This document shows, piece by piece, positions 1 to 9,008 of a stretch of DNA of 64,000 bases (within the stretch, counting starts at the first letter, position 1; each line of letters opens with the position of its first letter). The DNA is taken from the NCBI GenBank assembly GCA_003013855.2, contig PVNU02002850.1, positions 1 through 64,000 of the forward strand. The letters run 5' to 3'. A program made the position numbers and the translations under genes. Below the pieces are notes generated by a model. The model worked only from the letters and a program-made list of their open reading frames with translations. It made no database searches and was not told where the DNA came from. This DNA comes from Liriodendron chinense (taxonomy: Eukaryota > Streptophyta > Magnoliopsida > Magnoliales > Magnoliaceae).

Positions 1-494
1 CCCAATCCAGGGAATAGAGATTCAATAAATGGACTCTCAAAAACTAGACATACATAGACGATTGAGCCCCGATTCAGCGCCTTTGATGAGTAGCTTCAGC
101 TTCCACGAATGCCTTAGCTCCTCTCCAAGCTCCCACGATCAGCTACCAATGCATATGATGTTCCTAAACTAGTGCCGGGTAGGTGGGAGAAGTTGTTGGG
201 GTTCCTTTTGCCTATTTAATACAATGGTGATGATAGTAACTACCAACTTGAGTATTCAATGGCTATTGATGACCAAGAGATTCAACAAGATTGGTTAGGT
301 CAGCCATGAATCCCTTGCCTGAGTTCATTCTTCAAACCGAGCTTTGAATGCTCATTGAAGTGTCATGAATCACTTGGGTTGAATGATGAACTCTAAGCAA
401 TGATGAGCAAAAGAAGGATAGATGATGTTCTTAATAGCCCCCTTCAGTGCTCTCAATGGGTGTGTAAGTCATCCCATAAAAGACCTCAAGATAT

Positions 495-504
495 GCTTTT
501 ATAG
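495..504 (-). promoter_or_regulatory. TATA box of copia LTR C
   Basis: The minus strand reads CTATAAAAGC. It lies just downstream (minus orientation) of the repeat array of the same LTR, as in the other copia LTRs of the window. Confidence 0.55.
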
Positions 505-555
505 ATGCCCAAGAATGAGCTCAAACGAACATAAAACGGTCATATTCCGACCTGC

Positions 556-725
556 CTGGACCCCCTCCGGCTGGTCGGATTTGAGCTCCGACCTGTCAGC
601 CCACCTGTCCTCAGATGGGTCGGGTAAATGGTCCAGAAACGAAAAACTCACTGGACAGTTTTTTGGCTTAACCGACCTGCTGTCCGGCCGGTCGGATTGG
701 GCAGCCGACCTGCTGTCCGGCCGGT
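556..725 (-). promoter_or_regulatory. U3 repeat array of LTR C (first part)
   Basis: Several imperfect copies of CCGACCTG and CCGGCCGGTCGG lie upstream of the TATA box on the minus strand. Element B inserted inside this array (TSD CCGGT at 721-725), and the array continues at 18865. Confidence 0.65.
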
Positions 726-809
726 TGTTCACTCCCCAAGTGTAGGGTTGCGAAGTAGTAATAATTCGGAAAGACCGAGTATCGTTCCCACAGAGATTTA
801 TGTATGGGT
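726..809 (-). repeat. Element B 3' LTR, first 84 bp
   Basis: Nearly identical to 17277-17360. It is interrupted by element A; 805-809 (TGGGT) is the left copy of A's target duplication, and the LTR resumes after 11211. Confidence 0.93.
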
Positions 810-1596
810 TGTTCGCTTCCCCAAGTGTAGGGTTACGATGTAGTAATAAACTCGGTAATACCGAGGTCGATCCACAGGGACTTATGTAGGATGTCACAAA
901 CTCATCCACAAGTTTCTATTGAAGCTAACAATCAAAGTTTGAATAGAATGTGTGTGACTAACAGTTTAATCTAAATTGAATGTAAACAATTATAAGAAGG
1001 CACTAGGGGTTCGAGGATCCACTTGTAGCAATCCTCGATGTTCAATCCGCTGTGGTTTCCCATTCTCTCAACTAGAATCACCAGTCAGGTCTATCTAGTC
1101 GGATAATAGAACTATTAAACCAGAAGTCTGTAACATGTAAGTTCTGTACATAACGTTCACTCAACTCTAGGCTGATCTGAGCATGCTCATTGCATAGGTC
1201 ATTCACCTTTTCTATAGGTCCAATTCCCAATCATAACCATCCTCAAGTCTTCTCACAAGACAAGGCTAGATCATGATTTGAACTGGATTCAAATTATATG
1301 CACAGTCCATAAATATTCCAGTTAATCAACCAAAACTAGAACTTTGGCATGAAGTCCCTTCATGAAGAGCTTAGTGCTAGAGCGCACTCCGATTCCTCAG
1401 ATCATACAGGTCTAGACCGTTGCAAACCAAATAAGAAGATAAGTAATTCATCCAAACATCCATGAGTCATCACAAGACTAAGAGAAATTACTTAAAAACT
1501 TGCATAAACTTCAAACCTTAGTTCATAATCATGAATTCCAAAACTGAAAACCACTTAACTACGAATTAAAACATCTTGGATACACTACAAGCTTCA

Positions 1597-1618
1597 CCTC
1601 TTAGCCCTAGCTAAGAGG
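1597..1618 (-). other. Conserved 22-nt stem-loop of Athila LTRs (A, 3' LTR)
   Basis: Arms CCTCTTAGC and GCTAAGAGG pair perfectly around a CCTA loop. It lies about 160-180 nt downstream of the TATA box on the minus strand, so it should be in the transcribed R/U5 part. The same stem-loop is in all other Athila LTRs of the window. Confidence 0.8.
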
Positions 1619-1776
1619 TTTAGCTGCTCATGATCCAAGGAAACATGAAACAACTACAAAAAGCATGAAAACAGCAAAGCAAACCAAAAGGAGTTGTGAA
1701 ACTCCAATCTTCACTTCCACAGTCTCCAACCTCGCTTGAGCCCTTCTAGGATGCCCTAGGAACAATCCCTAGGTGT

Positions 1777-1786
1777 CTATTTATAG
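1777..1786 (-). promoter_or_regulatory. TATA box of element A 3' LTR
   Basis: The minus strand reads CTATAAATAG, a strong plant TATA box, about 100 bp downstream of the palindrome array. Confidence 0.75.
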
Positions 1787-1888
1787 TCTGGAGGCTCCAC
1801 GACTTCGGAAGAATCGAGAAAGTGCGTAACACTTACGCAGCGCAGAGAATTTCGGGAAGAAATTAGAAAGTTCTAACTTAGTACGCAT

Positions 1889-2163
1889 GGCCGACCGGTC
1901 AAGACCGGTCGGCCTCAAGTGACAGCACTCCAGCAGTCTTCATTCCAGCAATGATGTCCGACCGGTCATGACCGGTCGGACGTTTTTCTTCTCATACCAG
2001 CAGCCATGTCGGCCTTAGTTCATTGAAATTCCAACCTCTCTATCCAGCGATCATGGCCGACCGGTCATGACCGGTCGGCCTTATGCAATACTAGTCCATT
2101 GTTCATAGCTGGCCGGTCAAGACCGGTCTGGCCCTCTTGGCCGACCGGTCATGACCGGTCGGC
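1889..2163 (-). promoter_or_regulatory. U3 palindrome array of element A (3' LTR, 5 units)
   Basis: Five palindromes with core GACCGGTCATGACCGGTC or its AAG variant, mostly flanked by GCC/GGC, at about 1889, 1957, 2055, 2111 and 2139. A sixth unit in the partner LTR is reduced here to a stub near 2009. All lie upstream of the TATA box. Confidence 0.85.
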
Positions 2164-2421
2164 AGTCTTCATGCATCTACATTCTTCCTTTTCTTTCTTT
2201 CCTTGCTTCTTTCTTTCACTTTCTCTCTTCTTTTCTTCTTTGGTCCTCAAGTAATCTCCATTAGAATAGTTCAAAATGATCTCTTTGTGTCTTTAATTGA
2301 GTAGAGTCCACCCTCAATCCTGTAGTCACAAAACATGCATTGAATTAGCTTTCAACCCATATAAACCATGTAAAATGAGTGATGAATTGGGGTTAGAATA
2401 TGCACAATTAAGAGCTCAACA

Positions 2422-3561
2422 CACCCCCCAACCAGCATTTTGCTAGTCCCGAGCAAAACATGCGTGAAACTAATCCTATTCTTCAAAAACTCAACTCTCC
2501 TTCAGAAACCCTCCTTCTACACATTCCAAGGTACATAAGCATAAGATTCAAAAATATTAGGCGACAGAGGTTGAAACCGTAAACCCTCAAAACATAATAA
2601 GCATTTATATGAAATTCCCGCTGATTGGTTGATAAATAGAAAGACTTGAACAAATTTCACCTAGTGTGGGTAGTGAAAATTCATTCCACGAGTTTCTAGG
2701 ATTATCTTCTTCATAGATCAACTAGACTATAGAACTCAAGGTACATAGAGCCACATCAAGCCAATGACAGGAATTTGCCTTACCGTCCTTCCGACGACTT
2801 TCACACTACGTCCCATTTCCGACTTTGGTTACGGGTAGACCATCCCCCGGTTGGTAGTAGGTAGCCCTAATCGGAATTCTCCACCATTTTTCCACATTCC
2901 CAATTTCATCCTTCCTTTTCCTTTTTCTTTTTAAATTAGATAGGATTTTTACAAATCCATATCTTTCATTATTTTCCCATGGACAAGGATGGACAAAGTA
3001 CCCCGGCCTGATTTCTCAATACCTTAATTCAAAGTTTAGCTAATTCATAAGTCACATAATCCCTTCAACTCATGAAAATCGTGTAATGTGAACTAGGTGT
3101 AAAAGTGTTCAGATTTTCTATCAATCACAAAAATAGGGGAGTTCACATATAAAAACCATTATGCTGTGAGGAATTCCAGACTTCCAGCCCTATACACTTC
3201 ATATCTCCTCCTCTTATGCTCATATCAACTCGAATGCCTAGAACCAGTGTTTTCCAAAAGAGTTTCAAATTTTTGAAAAATCGAAAAAAAATTTCCACAT
3301 GATTGCTTGAAATGTTGCAAATCGCTGAACTCATCCAAGAGATCCTACACCCCCCAACCAAATCTTGCATTGTCCTCAATGTAAAAGATGTGCAATGAGC
3401 AAAACATGAGAGCAATTTGAAAATAAAAGGGAGTGAGGAAAGATAGTACCTGAGAGAGAGAAAAGTGAAGATCTTCCTCCTTCTAACAATCCTATGAAAA
3501 CGAAAACAAAAGCAGCAAAATCCTAATCATAACTACTCTATACCTCCATCAGACTAGGAGA
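2422..3561 (-). other. Element A 3' non-coding region and polypurine tract
   Basis: The polypurine tract is at 2422-2433 (minus strand TGGTTGGGGGGTG abutting the LTR). The rest has no convincing ORF and stands where other Athila elements may carry env. It aligns along its length with 12652-13808, 21456-22592, 31042-32161 and 49415-50531, which argues for a conserved non-coding role. Confidence 0.75.
2764..2874 (-). other. Conserved non-coding block (element A copy)
   Basis: A block of about 110 bp beginning ATGACAGGAATTTGCCTTAC and running through GGTTACGGGTAGACCATCCC. It is preserved in all five Athila-type elements here, including degraded H and the pol-less B, E and F. The function is unknown; packaging or RNA folding is a guess. 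Confidence 0.7.
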
Positions 3562-4653
3562 TCAATCATCCTGATACACAGGATCATTCAGAGGTATGGA
3601 CATATCTTCTGAAGGGAAGTTCTCAAAGAACGGCTTTAATCGCTGCCCATTTGCTTTAAAAATGTTGCCGTTCCTTGGATTTAATAGCTCAACAGTCCCA
3701 TATGGATAGACAGTTTGCACAATGTAGGGACCGGTCCACTGAGATCTCAATTTTCCCGAAAATAGATGTAAGCGAGAATTATACATGAGGACTTTTTGAT
3801 TTATCGTGAATGTCTTGCGAAGAATATTCTTATCGTGGAATATCTTCGTCTTGTCCTTGTAAATTCTTGCATTCTCATAAGCTTCATTACGGATTTCTGC
3901 AAGTTCATTCAATTGTAGTTTGCGTAACGAGCTTGCCTTGTCAGGATTGAAATTTATCTTCTTAATAGCCCAATATGCCTTATGTTCCAACTCCACAGGC
4001 AAGTGACAAGCCTTCCCATAGACAAGTCTATAGGGAGACATTCCAATAGGAGTTTTAAAGGCAGTACGGTAGGCCCAAAGCGCATCGGTAAGTCGAAGTG
4101 ACCAATCCTTGCGATCAGGATGCACCGTTTTCTCTAAAATGTGTTTAATCTCTCTATTGGATATCTCAGCTTGTCCACTAGTTTGTGGGTGATAGGGAGT
4201 GCTCACTTTGTGCGTTACGCCATATTTCTTCATTAATGCTTCTAAAGGGCGATTGCAAAAGTGAGATCCTCCATCACTTATGATGACTCGAGGCGTTCCA
4301 AACCGGGAAAGAATGTTTTCTTTTAAGAATCGAATGACCGTTTTATGGTCATTATTCCGGCAAGGGATGGCCTCGACCCATTTGGAAACATAATCAACGG
4401 CGAGCAAGATGTATAAGTTTCCAAAAGAAGATGGGAATGGGCCCATGAAATCGATGCCCCAACAATAAAAAATTTCGATAATTAAGATGGGATTGAGTGG
4501 CATCATATTTCTACGGGAGATTCCTCCTAATTTCTGACAAGGTTCGCAAGTTTTGCAAAACTCATGTGTGTCTTTGAACATGGTGGGCCAATAAAACCCA
4601 CATTGCAGAATTTTCGCTGTGGTCTTTTTAGCCGAAAAATGGCCACCATATGC
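3562..4653 (-). CDS. Element A integrase (C-terminal part of pol)
   Basis: Same reading frame as the RT-RNase H segment, from which it is separated only by one TAA at 4654-4656. Counted from the Met at 4581, the zinc-binding region supplies CKTC plus a further Cys (residues 9-15), with the histidine half upstream near that stop. The catalytic triad is D44 (GIDFMGP), D103 (SDGGSHF) and E139 (GQAEISN), a DX35E spacing. The C-terminal part is basic and has no chromodomain, as expected for Athila. It ends in a TGA next to a CTAGTCTGA block shared by the related elements. Its job is insertion of the DNA copy. Confidence 0.93.
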   Translation of the reverse strand, partial: AYGGHFSAKKTTAKILQCGFYWPTMFKDTHEFCKTCEPCQKLGGISRRNMMPLNPILIIEIFYCWGIDFMGPFPSSFGNLYILLAVDYVSKWVEAIPCRNNDHKTVIRFLKENILSRFGTPRVIISDGGSHFCNRPLEALMKKYGVTHKVSTPYHPQTSGQAEISNREIKHILEKTVHPDRKDWSLRLTDALWAYRTAFKTPIGMSPYRLVYGKACHLPVELEHKAYWAIKKINFNPDKASSLRKLQLNELAEIRNEAYENARIYKDKTKIFHDKNILRKTFTINQKVLMYNSRLHLFSGKLRSQWTGPYIVQTVYPYGTVELLNPRNGNIFKANGQRLKPFFENFPSEDMSIPLNDPVYQDD

Positions 4654-6516
4654 TTAAGAATGACAGAAGGAGATGATACTTTGTTGCTCATTATCTGGGA
4701 CACATCTCCTTTTGATTTGGTCGGGACAATACTTGAACAAGTATGGGTCGTCCCATAGAAATTTCCGTACCTCTGAGAAGAATCTATCCTTATCTTGCTT
4801 TTTCCAATATGTAGGAATTGTACCTGTAGCAAGATAATTAGCAATGTCCGCATACCATGGCAATTGGGAAACAGTAAAAAATTGTTCATCAGGGAACATG
4901 TCATTGATTGCAGTCGTTTCAGGGGAATCAGTGAGGACAAGTCGAGAGAGGTGGTCAGCTACTACATTCTCTACTCCTTTCTTATCACGTATTTCTAAGT
5001 CGAATTCTTGGAGTAGGAGAATCCATCTTAATAACCGTGGTTTAGCATCCTTCTTAGAGAGAAGATACTTAAGCGCGGCATGGTCAGTGAATACAATGAT
5101 CTTGGATCCAATCAAGTAGGATCTGAACTTCTCCAAGGCAAAAACTACGGCTAAAAGTTCCTTTTCAGTAGTGGTGTAGTTTGCCTGGGCTGAGTTTAGG
5201 GTTCTACTTGCATAGTAGATAACACATGGCTTTTTATCTTTTCTTTGGCCTAACACGGCCCCAATAGCATAGTCGCTAGCATCGCACATAATCTCAAAAG
5301 GAAGGCTCCAATCAGGTGGTTGCATTATTGGGGCGCATGTCAACATGCCTTTAAGGGTGGTAAAGGCCTTTTGACATTCTTCACTCCACTCAAATGAATT
5401 TTCCTTTTGAAGTAGGTTGCATAAAGGACGAGAGAGTGAACTGAAATCCTTTATGAACCGTCTATAAAATCCTGCGTGTCCTAAAAAGGACCGTATATCT
5501 CGTATGCTTTTGGGTGGTGGAAGGTTAGAGATAAGGTCAATTTTCGCCTTGTCCACCTCAATTCCATTTTGTGAAACGATCTGACCAAGTACAATTCCCT
5601 TTTTAACCATGAAGTGGCACTTTTCCCAATTGAGCACAAGGTTCTTCTCTTCACATCTTTTTAGCACAGATTTCAAGTGCTCAAGGCACTCATCAAAGCT
5701 ACAACCGAATACGGAAAAATCATCCATGAAGACTTCGAGAATTGTCCCCACCATGTCAGAAAAGATGCTCATCATACAACGCTGAAAAGTGGCAGGGGCA
5801 TTACATAGTCCAAACGGCATCCGTCGATAGGCGAAAGTGCCGAATGGACATGTGAATGTAGTCTTTTCTTGGTCTTCACGGGCAATTTCTATTTGGTTGT
5901 ACCCTGAATAGCCATCAAGGAAGCAAAAGTGGGAATGACCCGCCAACCGTTCTAAAATCTGATCAACAAACGGTAGGGGGAAGTGGTCTTTCCTAGTGAC
6001 AGTGTTTAGCTTCCTGTAGTCAATGCACATTCTCCAACCGGTAGTGACTCTAGTTGGTACGAGTTCATTATTGGCATTGGTTACAATGGTTATTCCGGAT
6101 TTCTTAGGCACCACTTGAGTTGGGCTCACCCATTGGCTATCAGATATTGGGTAAATGATACCTACATCCAATAGTTTCACCACTTCGGCCTTAACCACAT
6201 CCTTCATATTTGGATTTAGTCGTCTTTGTGGTTGCCGGGATGTCTTTGCATTTTCCTCAAGATGTATGCGGTGAGTGCAAATCAGTGGGTCTATGCCTTT
6301 GAGATCCGCAATTGTCCATCCGATGGCACTCTTGTGCTCTAATAGAGTGGCTATTAGCCTACTCTCTTGTTCCTCATCCAAGTGGGAAGAAATCACCACC
6401 GGATATGTCTCATCTCGACCTAAATAAACATATTTTAGCTCACTTGGCAATGGTTTTAGGTCGAGTTTTGGTGCCTTAATGTTGGATGGGAGGGCCTTGT
6501 TCTCATTTATAGGCAA
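4654..6516 (-). CDS. Element A reverse transcriptase-RNase H (pol)
   Basis: 620 codons from an internal Met; the true translation start is probably upstream gag. RT covers about residues 130-305, with the WRMCIDYRKLN region, FGLCNAPATFQR and the active-site motif FMDD (263-266, a variant of YxDD). RNase H follows at about 405-530, with catalytic candidates D412, E451 and D478 (TDHAALK). It copies the element's RNA into DNA. The frame is -1 relative to gag-protease; the two overlap by about 10 bp near 6507-6516. No classical slippery heptamer is seen there, only ATAAAAG, so this may be a mutational frameshift rather than programmed recoding. Confidence 0.95.
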   Translation of the reverse strand: MPINENKALPSNIKAPKLDLKPLPSELKYVYLGRDETYPVVISSHLDEEQESRLIATLLEHKSAIGWTIADLKGIDPLICTHRIHLEENAKTSRQPQRRLNPNMKDVVKAEVVKLLDVGIIYPISDSQWVSPTQVVPKKSGITIVTNANNELVPTRVTTGWRMCIDYRKLNTVTRKDHFPLPFVDQILERLAGHSHFCFLDGYSGYNQIEIAREDQEKTTFTCPFGTFAYRRMPFGLCNAPATFQRCMMSIFSDMVGTILEVFMDDFSVFGCSFDECLEHLKSVLKRCEEKNLVLNWEKCHFMVKKGIVLGQIVSQNGIEVDKAKIDLISNLPPPKSIRDIRSFLGHAGFYRRFIKDFSSLSRPLCNLLQKENSFEWSEECQKAFTTLKGMLTCAPIMQPPDWSLPFEIMCDASDYAIGAVLGQRKDKKPCVIYYASRTLNSAQANYTTTEKELLAVVFALEKFRSYLIGSKIIVFTDHAALKYLLSKKDAKPRLLRWILLLQEFDLEIRDKKGVENVVADHLSRLVLTDSPETTAINDMFPDEQFFTVSQLPWYADIANYLATGTIPTYWKKQDKDRFFSEVRKFLWDDPYLFKYCPDQIKRRCVPDNEQQSIISFCHS

Positions 6517-9008
6517 AGGTTCAATTGGGGTCCTCCATCTTTTATTTCACGCACCATCATCACATCTAGAATGGCATCCATCTCTTGTGTTGTATCATCA
6601 TTCATATCATGGAGATGGGCCACACATGCCTCCAAAGGGTCGGAAAATAGTGACAAGGGGATTGTACCTTCCACGAATGATTCGATCATGTTTAATTCGT
6701 GGATATCATCATCAACTTCCCGCGGTTGTTTGCATAACTCAAATATGTTAAGCTCAAGGGTCATATTTCCAAAGGACATTTGTACAAGCCCGTTTCTACA
6801 ATTGATAATGGTGTTTGAGGTAGCTAGAAATGGTCGTCCAAGTATGACGGGAATTTGAGTACCAGTGCCTATCACAGGATTTGTGTCCAAGACAATAAAA
6901 TCTACTGGGTAGTAGAATTTATCAACTTGGACTAGAACATCCTCTACCATTCCTCTCGGTATCCGGATGGATCTATCAGCAAGTTGGAGTGTGGTTTTGG
7001 TGGGTTTCAATTCACCTAACCCAAGTTGTTCATAAACCGAGTATGGAATGAGATTCACACTTGCCCCCAAGTCGAGTAGGGCTTGTTTAATTTGGTAGTC
7101 TCCTATGATGCATGATATGGTTGGACTACCCGGATCTTTGTATTTTTGGGGCACCTCTTGTTTGATGATGGCACTCAAATTCTCAGCCAAAAGCACTTTG
7201 TTGTGGACGTTATGTTTTCTTTTGATTGTACACAATTCCTTTAAAAATTTGGCATAAGATGGTATTTGTTTTATTGCATCCAACAGCGGAATGTTGATCT
7301 TCACCTGCTTGAAAACTTTCAGAATTTCCAGATTTTTATCTAAAGGTTTAGGTGAAATCAACCTTTGTGGAAATGGGGCAACCGGCTTGTATTGTCTTTC
7401 CGGTTCTTTCTCTTGTGGAATATTGTTTGGGCTATCATCCTCTTTGGGAGTTTCCGGATCCTTAGGCTTGGGAGCCTTCACCGGATTGGATTTATCAATT
7501 TCTTTCCCACTTCTCAAAGTGGTGATAGCTTGGACATGTTCCGTATGGTGGGAGGATGAGCTTGCATCTTGTATCTCATACTGGGTCCTTGGGTTAGGAA
7601 GAGTTTGAGCAGGAAGTGTGCCCTTCTCTCTACCACTCAGGTGAGCTTCAACTCTAGCCAGAGATGTTTTCAATTCATTAATGGCTTGGTTTGAATTTTG
7701 ATTGAATTTCAATTGCTCTTGCATGAACCCATCTATTTTTAGAGAATTTGTCTTGTTATACTCATTCTGGACCGATACGAGTGCACCCAACATCTCTTCT
7801 AGTGATACTTTTGGAGTGTTGTTTGCATTTGCAGTGGGTCCATTCCTCCAACTGAAGTTGGGATGGTTCTTCCAATTAGGATTATACGTGTTTGAGTTTG
7901 GAGCACCATATTGCTGCTGATAACTGTTTATGGCATTTGTTTGTTCTTGTAGGATGCTTTGGACTGCTGAAATTGTGGGACAATCTGGTGTAGCATGTTG
8001 ATTTCCAGCGCAAATTCCACAAACAGTTTCAACCTCAGTGGAGTTGATTGTTTCTCCTTTCCTTAATTCCATGGCTTCGACCTTTCTTGTAAGGCTAGCC
8101 AACCGTGCACTTATGCTATCTTCTTCTGATAAGACATACATTCCTCCCTTTTCCTTTTGTTGGCCAATCTTGGAATTTGTTGGTTTAGATGTGTCCCAAG
8201 ATTGTGCACTTTCAGCCAATTCTTCCAGATAATCCCATGCTTCATCAGCTTCCTTATTCATGAACTCCCCATTACACATCATCTCTATAAATTGGCGCAT
8301 GGATGGAATCAGTCCTTCATAGAAAAAACTTATAATCCGCCAATTTTCATAGCCATGATGTGGGCATGCGTTTAATAGGTCCTTGAATCTCTCCCAACAT
8401 TGGGAAAAGGTTTCATCCTCCTTTTGGGCAAAGTTCATGATAAGGCGCTTAAGCATGTTCGTTTTGTGAGTAGGGAAGAATTTTTTTATAAATTCTCTGT
8501 GCATATCATTCCATGACCCAATTGATCTTGGCCTCAATGCATAAAGCCAACCCTTGGCTTTATCCTTAAGAGTGAAAGGGAAGAATTTAAGTCTTACTAC
8601 ATCTTCAGTCACATTTGCAAAGTGCATGGTGGTGATTACCTCATCAAACTCCCTAAGGTGTTGATAGGCACTTTCACTGTCTAAACCATGGAATTTAGGG
8701 AGAAGATTGATCACTCCCGGTTTCAAATCCACATTCCCTGCATTTGGTGGAAATACTATGCATGAGGGAGTGCTCGTTCTTGCAGGTTGCAAGAAATCAC
8801 GTAAAGTCCTAGGTCGGGGAACATTCTCAACCACATTCTCCCCTGTTTCGGTTTGATTTTGAACCGGGTTAGGTTGATTTGTAGCCATACTTTCAGATAA
8901 AATTGGAGAATCTAGATGTCTCCTAACACGTGGCTCTCTATCAATGCCTTCTACTATCCCCCCTTCACTTATGAGTCGGTTATTGGAATCCCGAGCCCAA
9001 TGTGGCAT
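6507..9008 (-). CDS. Element A gag-protease polyprotein
   Basis: 833 codons, intact. The start MPHWAR is shared in position with MTHWAR of element B. The N-terminal gag motif RTLRDFLQPARTSTPSC is at about 67-83 and the capsid-like retrotransposon gag core at about 135-245. A CCHC knuckle uses C330, C333, H338 and C343, and a Gln/Asn-rich linker follows. The retropepsin has DLGA at 646-649 in place of DTGA/DSGA, typical of Athila, with a later GRPFLATSN flap-side segment. It forms the particle and processes the polyprotein. Confidence 0.95.
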   Translation of the reverse strand: MPHWARDSNNRLISEGGIVEGIDREPRVRRHLDSPILSESMATNQPNPVQNQTETGENVVENVPRPRTLRDFLQPARTSTPSCIVFPPNAGNVDLKPGVINLLPKFHGLDSESAYQHLREFDEVITTMHFANVTEDVVRLKFFPFTLKDKAKGWLYALRPRSIGSWNDMHREFIKKFFPTHKTNMLKRLIMNFAQKEDETFSQCWERFKDLLNACPHHGYENWRIISFFYEGLIPSMRQFIEMMCNGEFMNKEADEAWDYLEELAESAQSWDTSKPTNSKIGQQKEKGGMYVLSEEDSISARLASLTRKVEAMELRKGETINSTEVETVCGICAGNQHATPDCPTISAVQSILQEQTNAINSYQQQYGAPNSNTYNPNWKNHPNFSWRNGPTANANNTPKVSLEEMLGALVSVQNEYNKTNSLKIDGFMQEQLKFNQNSNQAINELKTSLARVEAHLSGREKGTLPAQTLPNPRTQYEIQDASSSSHHTEHVQAITTLRSGKEIDKSNPVKAPKPKDPETPKEDDSPNNIPQEKEPERQYKPVAPFPQRLISPKPLDKNLEILKVFKQVKINIPLLDAIKQIPSYAKFLKELCTIKRKHNVHNKVLLAENLSAIIKQEVPQKYKDPGSPTISCIIGDYQIKQALLDLGASVNLIPYSVYEQLGLGELKPTKTTLQLADRSIRIPRGMVEDVLVQVDKFYYPVDFIVLDTNPVIGTGTQIPVILGRPFLATSNTIINCRNGLVQMSFGNMTLELNIFELCKQPREVDDDIHELNMIESFVEGTIPLSLFSDPLEACVAHLHDMNDDTTQEMDAILDVMMVREIKDGGPQLNLCL

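Larger units (their letters stand above)
1..725 (-). repeat. Ty1/copia LTR, element C, left part (split by element B)
   Basis: This is the central part of a long copia LTR in minus orientation. It matches the LTRs of element J in order: 'atggactctcaa' near 31 corresponds to about 43038, followed by the 'gagccccgattcagcgcc' stretch. A TATA box at 495-504 is followed (upstream on the minus strand) by GACC/GGTC-rich repeats. The LTR is cut at 725 by element B and resumes at 18865. Its other end lies left of the window. It is called Sirevirus-type from similarity to J. Whether it is a solo LTR or part of a full element cannot be seen. Confidence 0.8.
810..2421 (-). repeat. Element A 3' LTR (1612 bp)
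   Basis: Starts TGTTCGCTTCC and ends GAGCTCAACA in plus orientation. It differs from the 9576-11206 copy at about 835 (a for g), near 1028 (c for t) and near 2031 (a for g), and by loss of 19 bp from the third palindrome near 2009. It contains a TATA box, a stem-loop and a palindrome array. Confidence 0.96.

Noticed and set aside
1889..2163. CRISPR-like array of repeats
   Set aside because: Units are palindromes with uneven spacers in a plant LTR promoter region, repeated in both LTRs; no CRISPR context.
2422..3561. env-like gene of element A
   Set aside because: The region is the usual env position in Athila but has only short frames, none shared between the elements.
6507..6530. Programmed -1 frameshift site between gag-protease and RT in A
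   Set aside because: No classical slippery heptamer; only ATAAAAG is present, so a mutational indel is equally likely. Kept as a question, not a feature.
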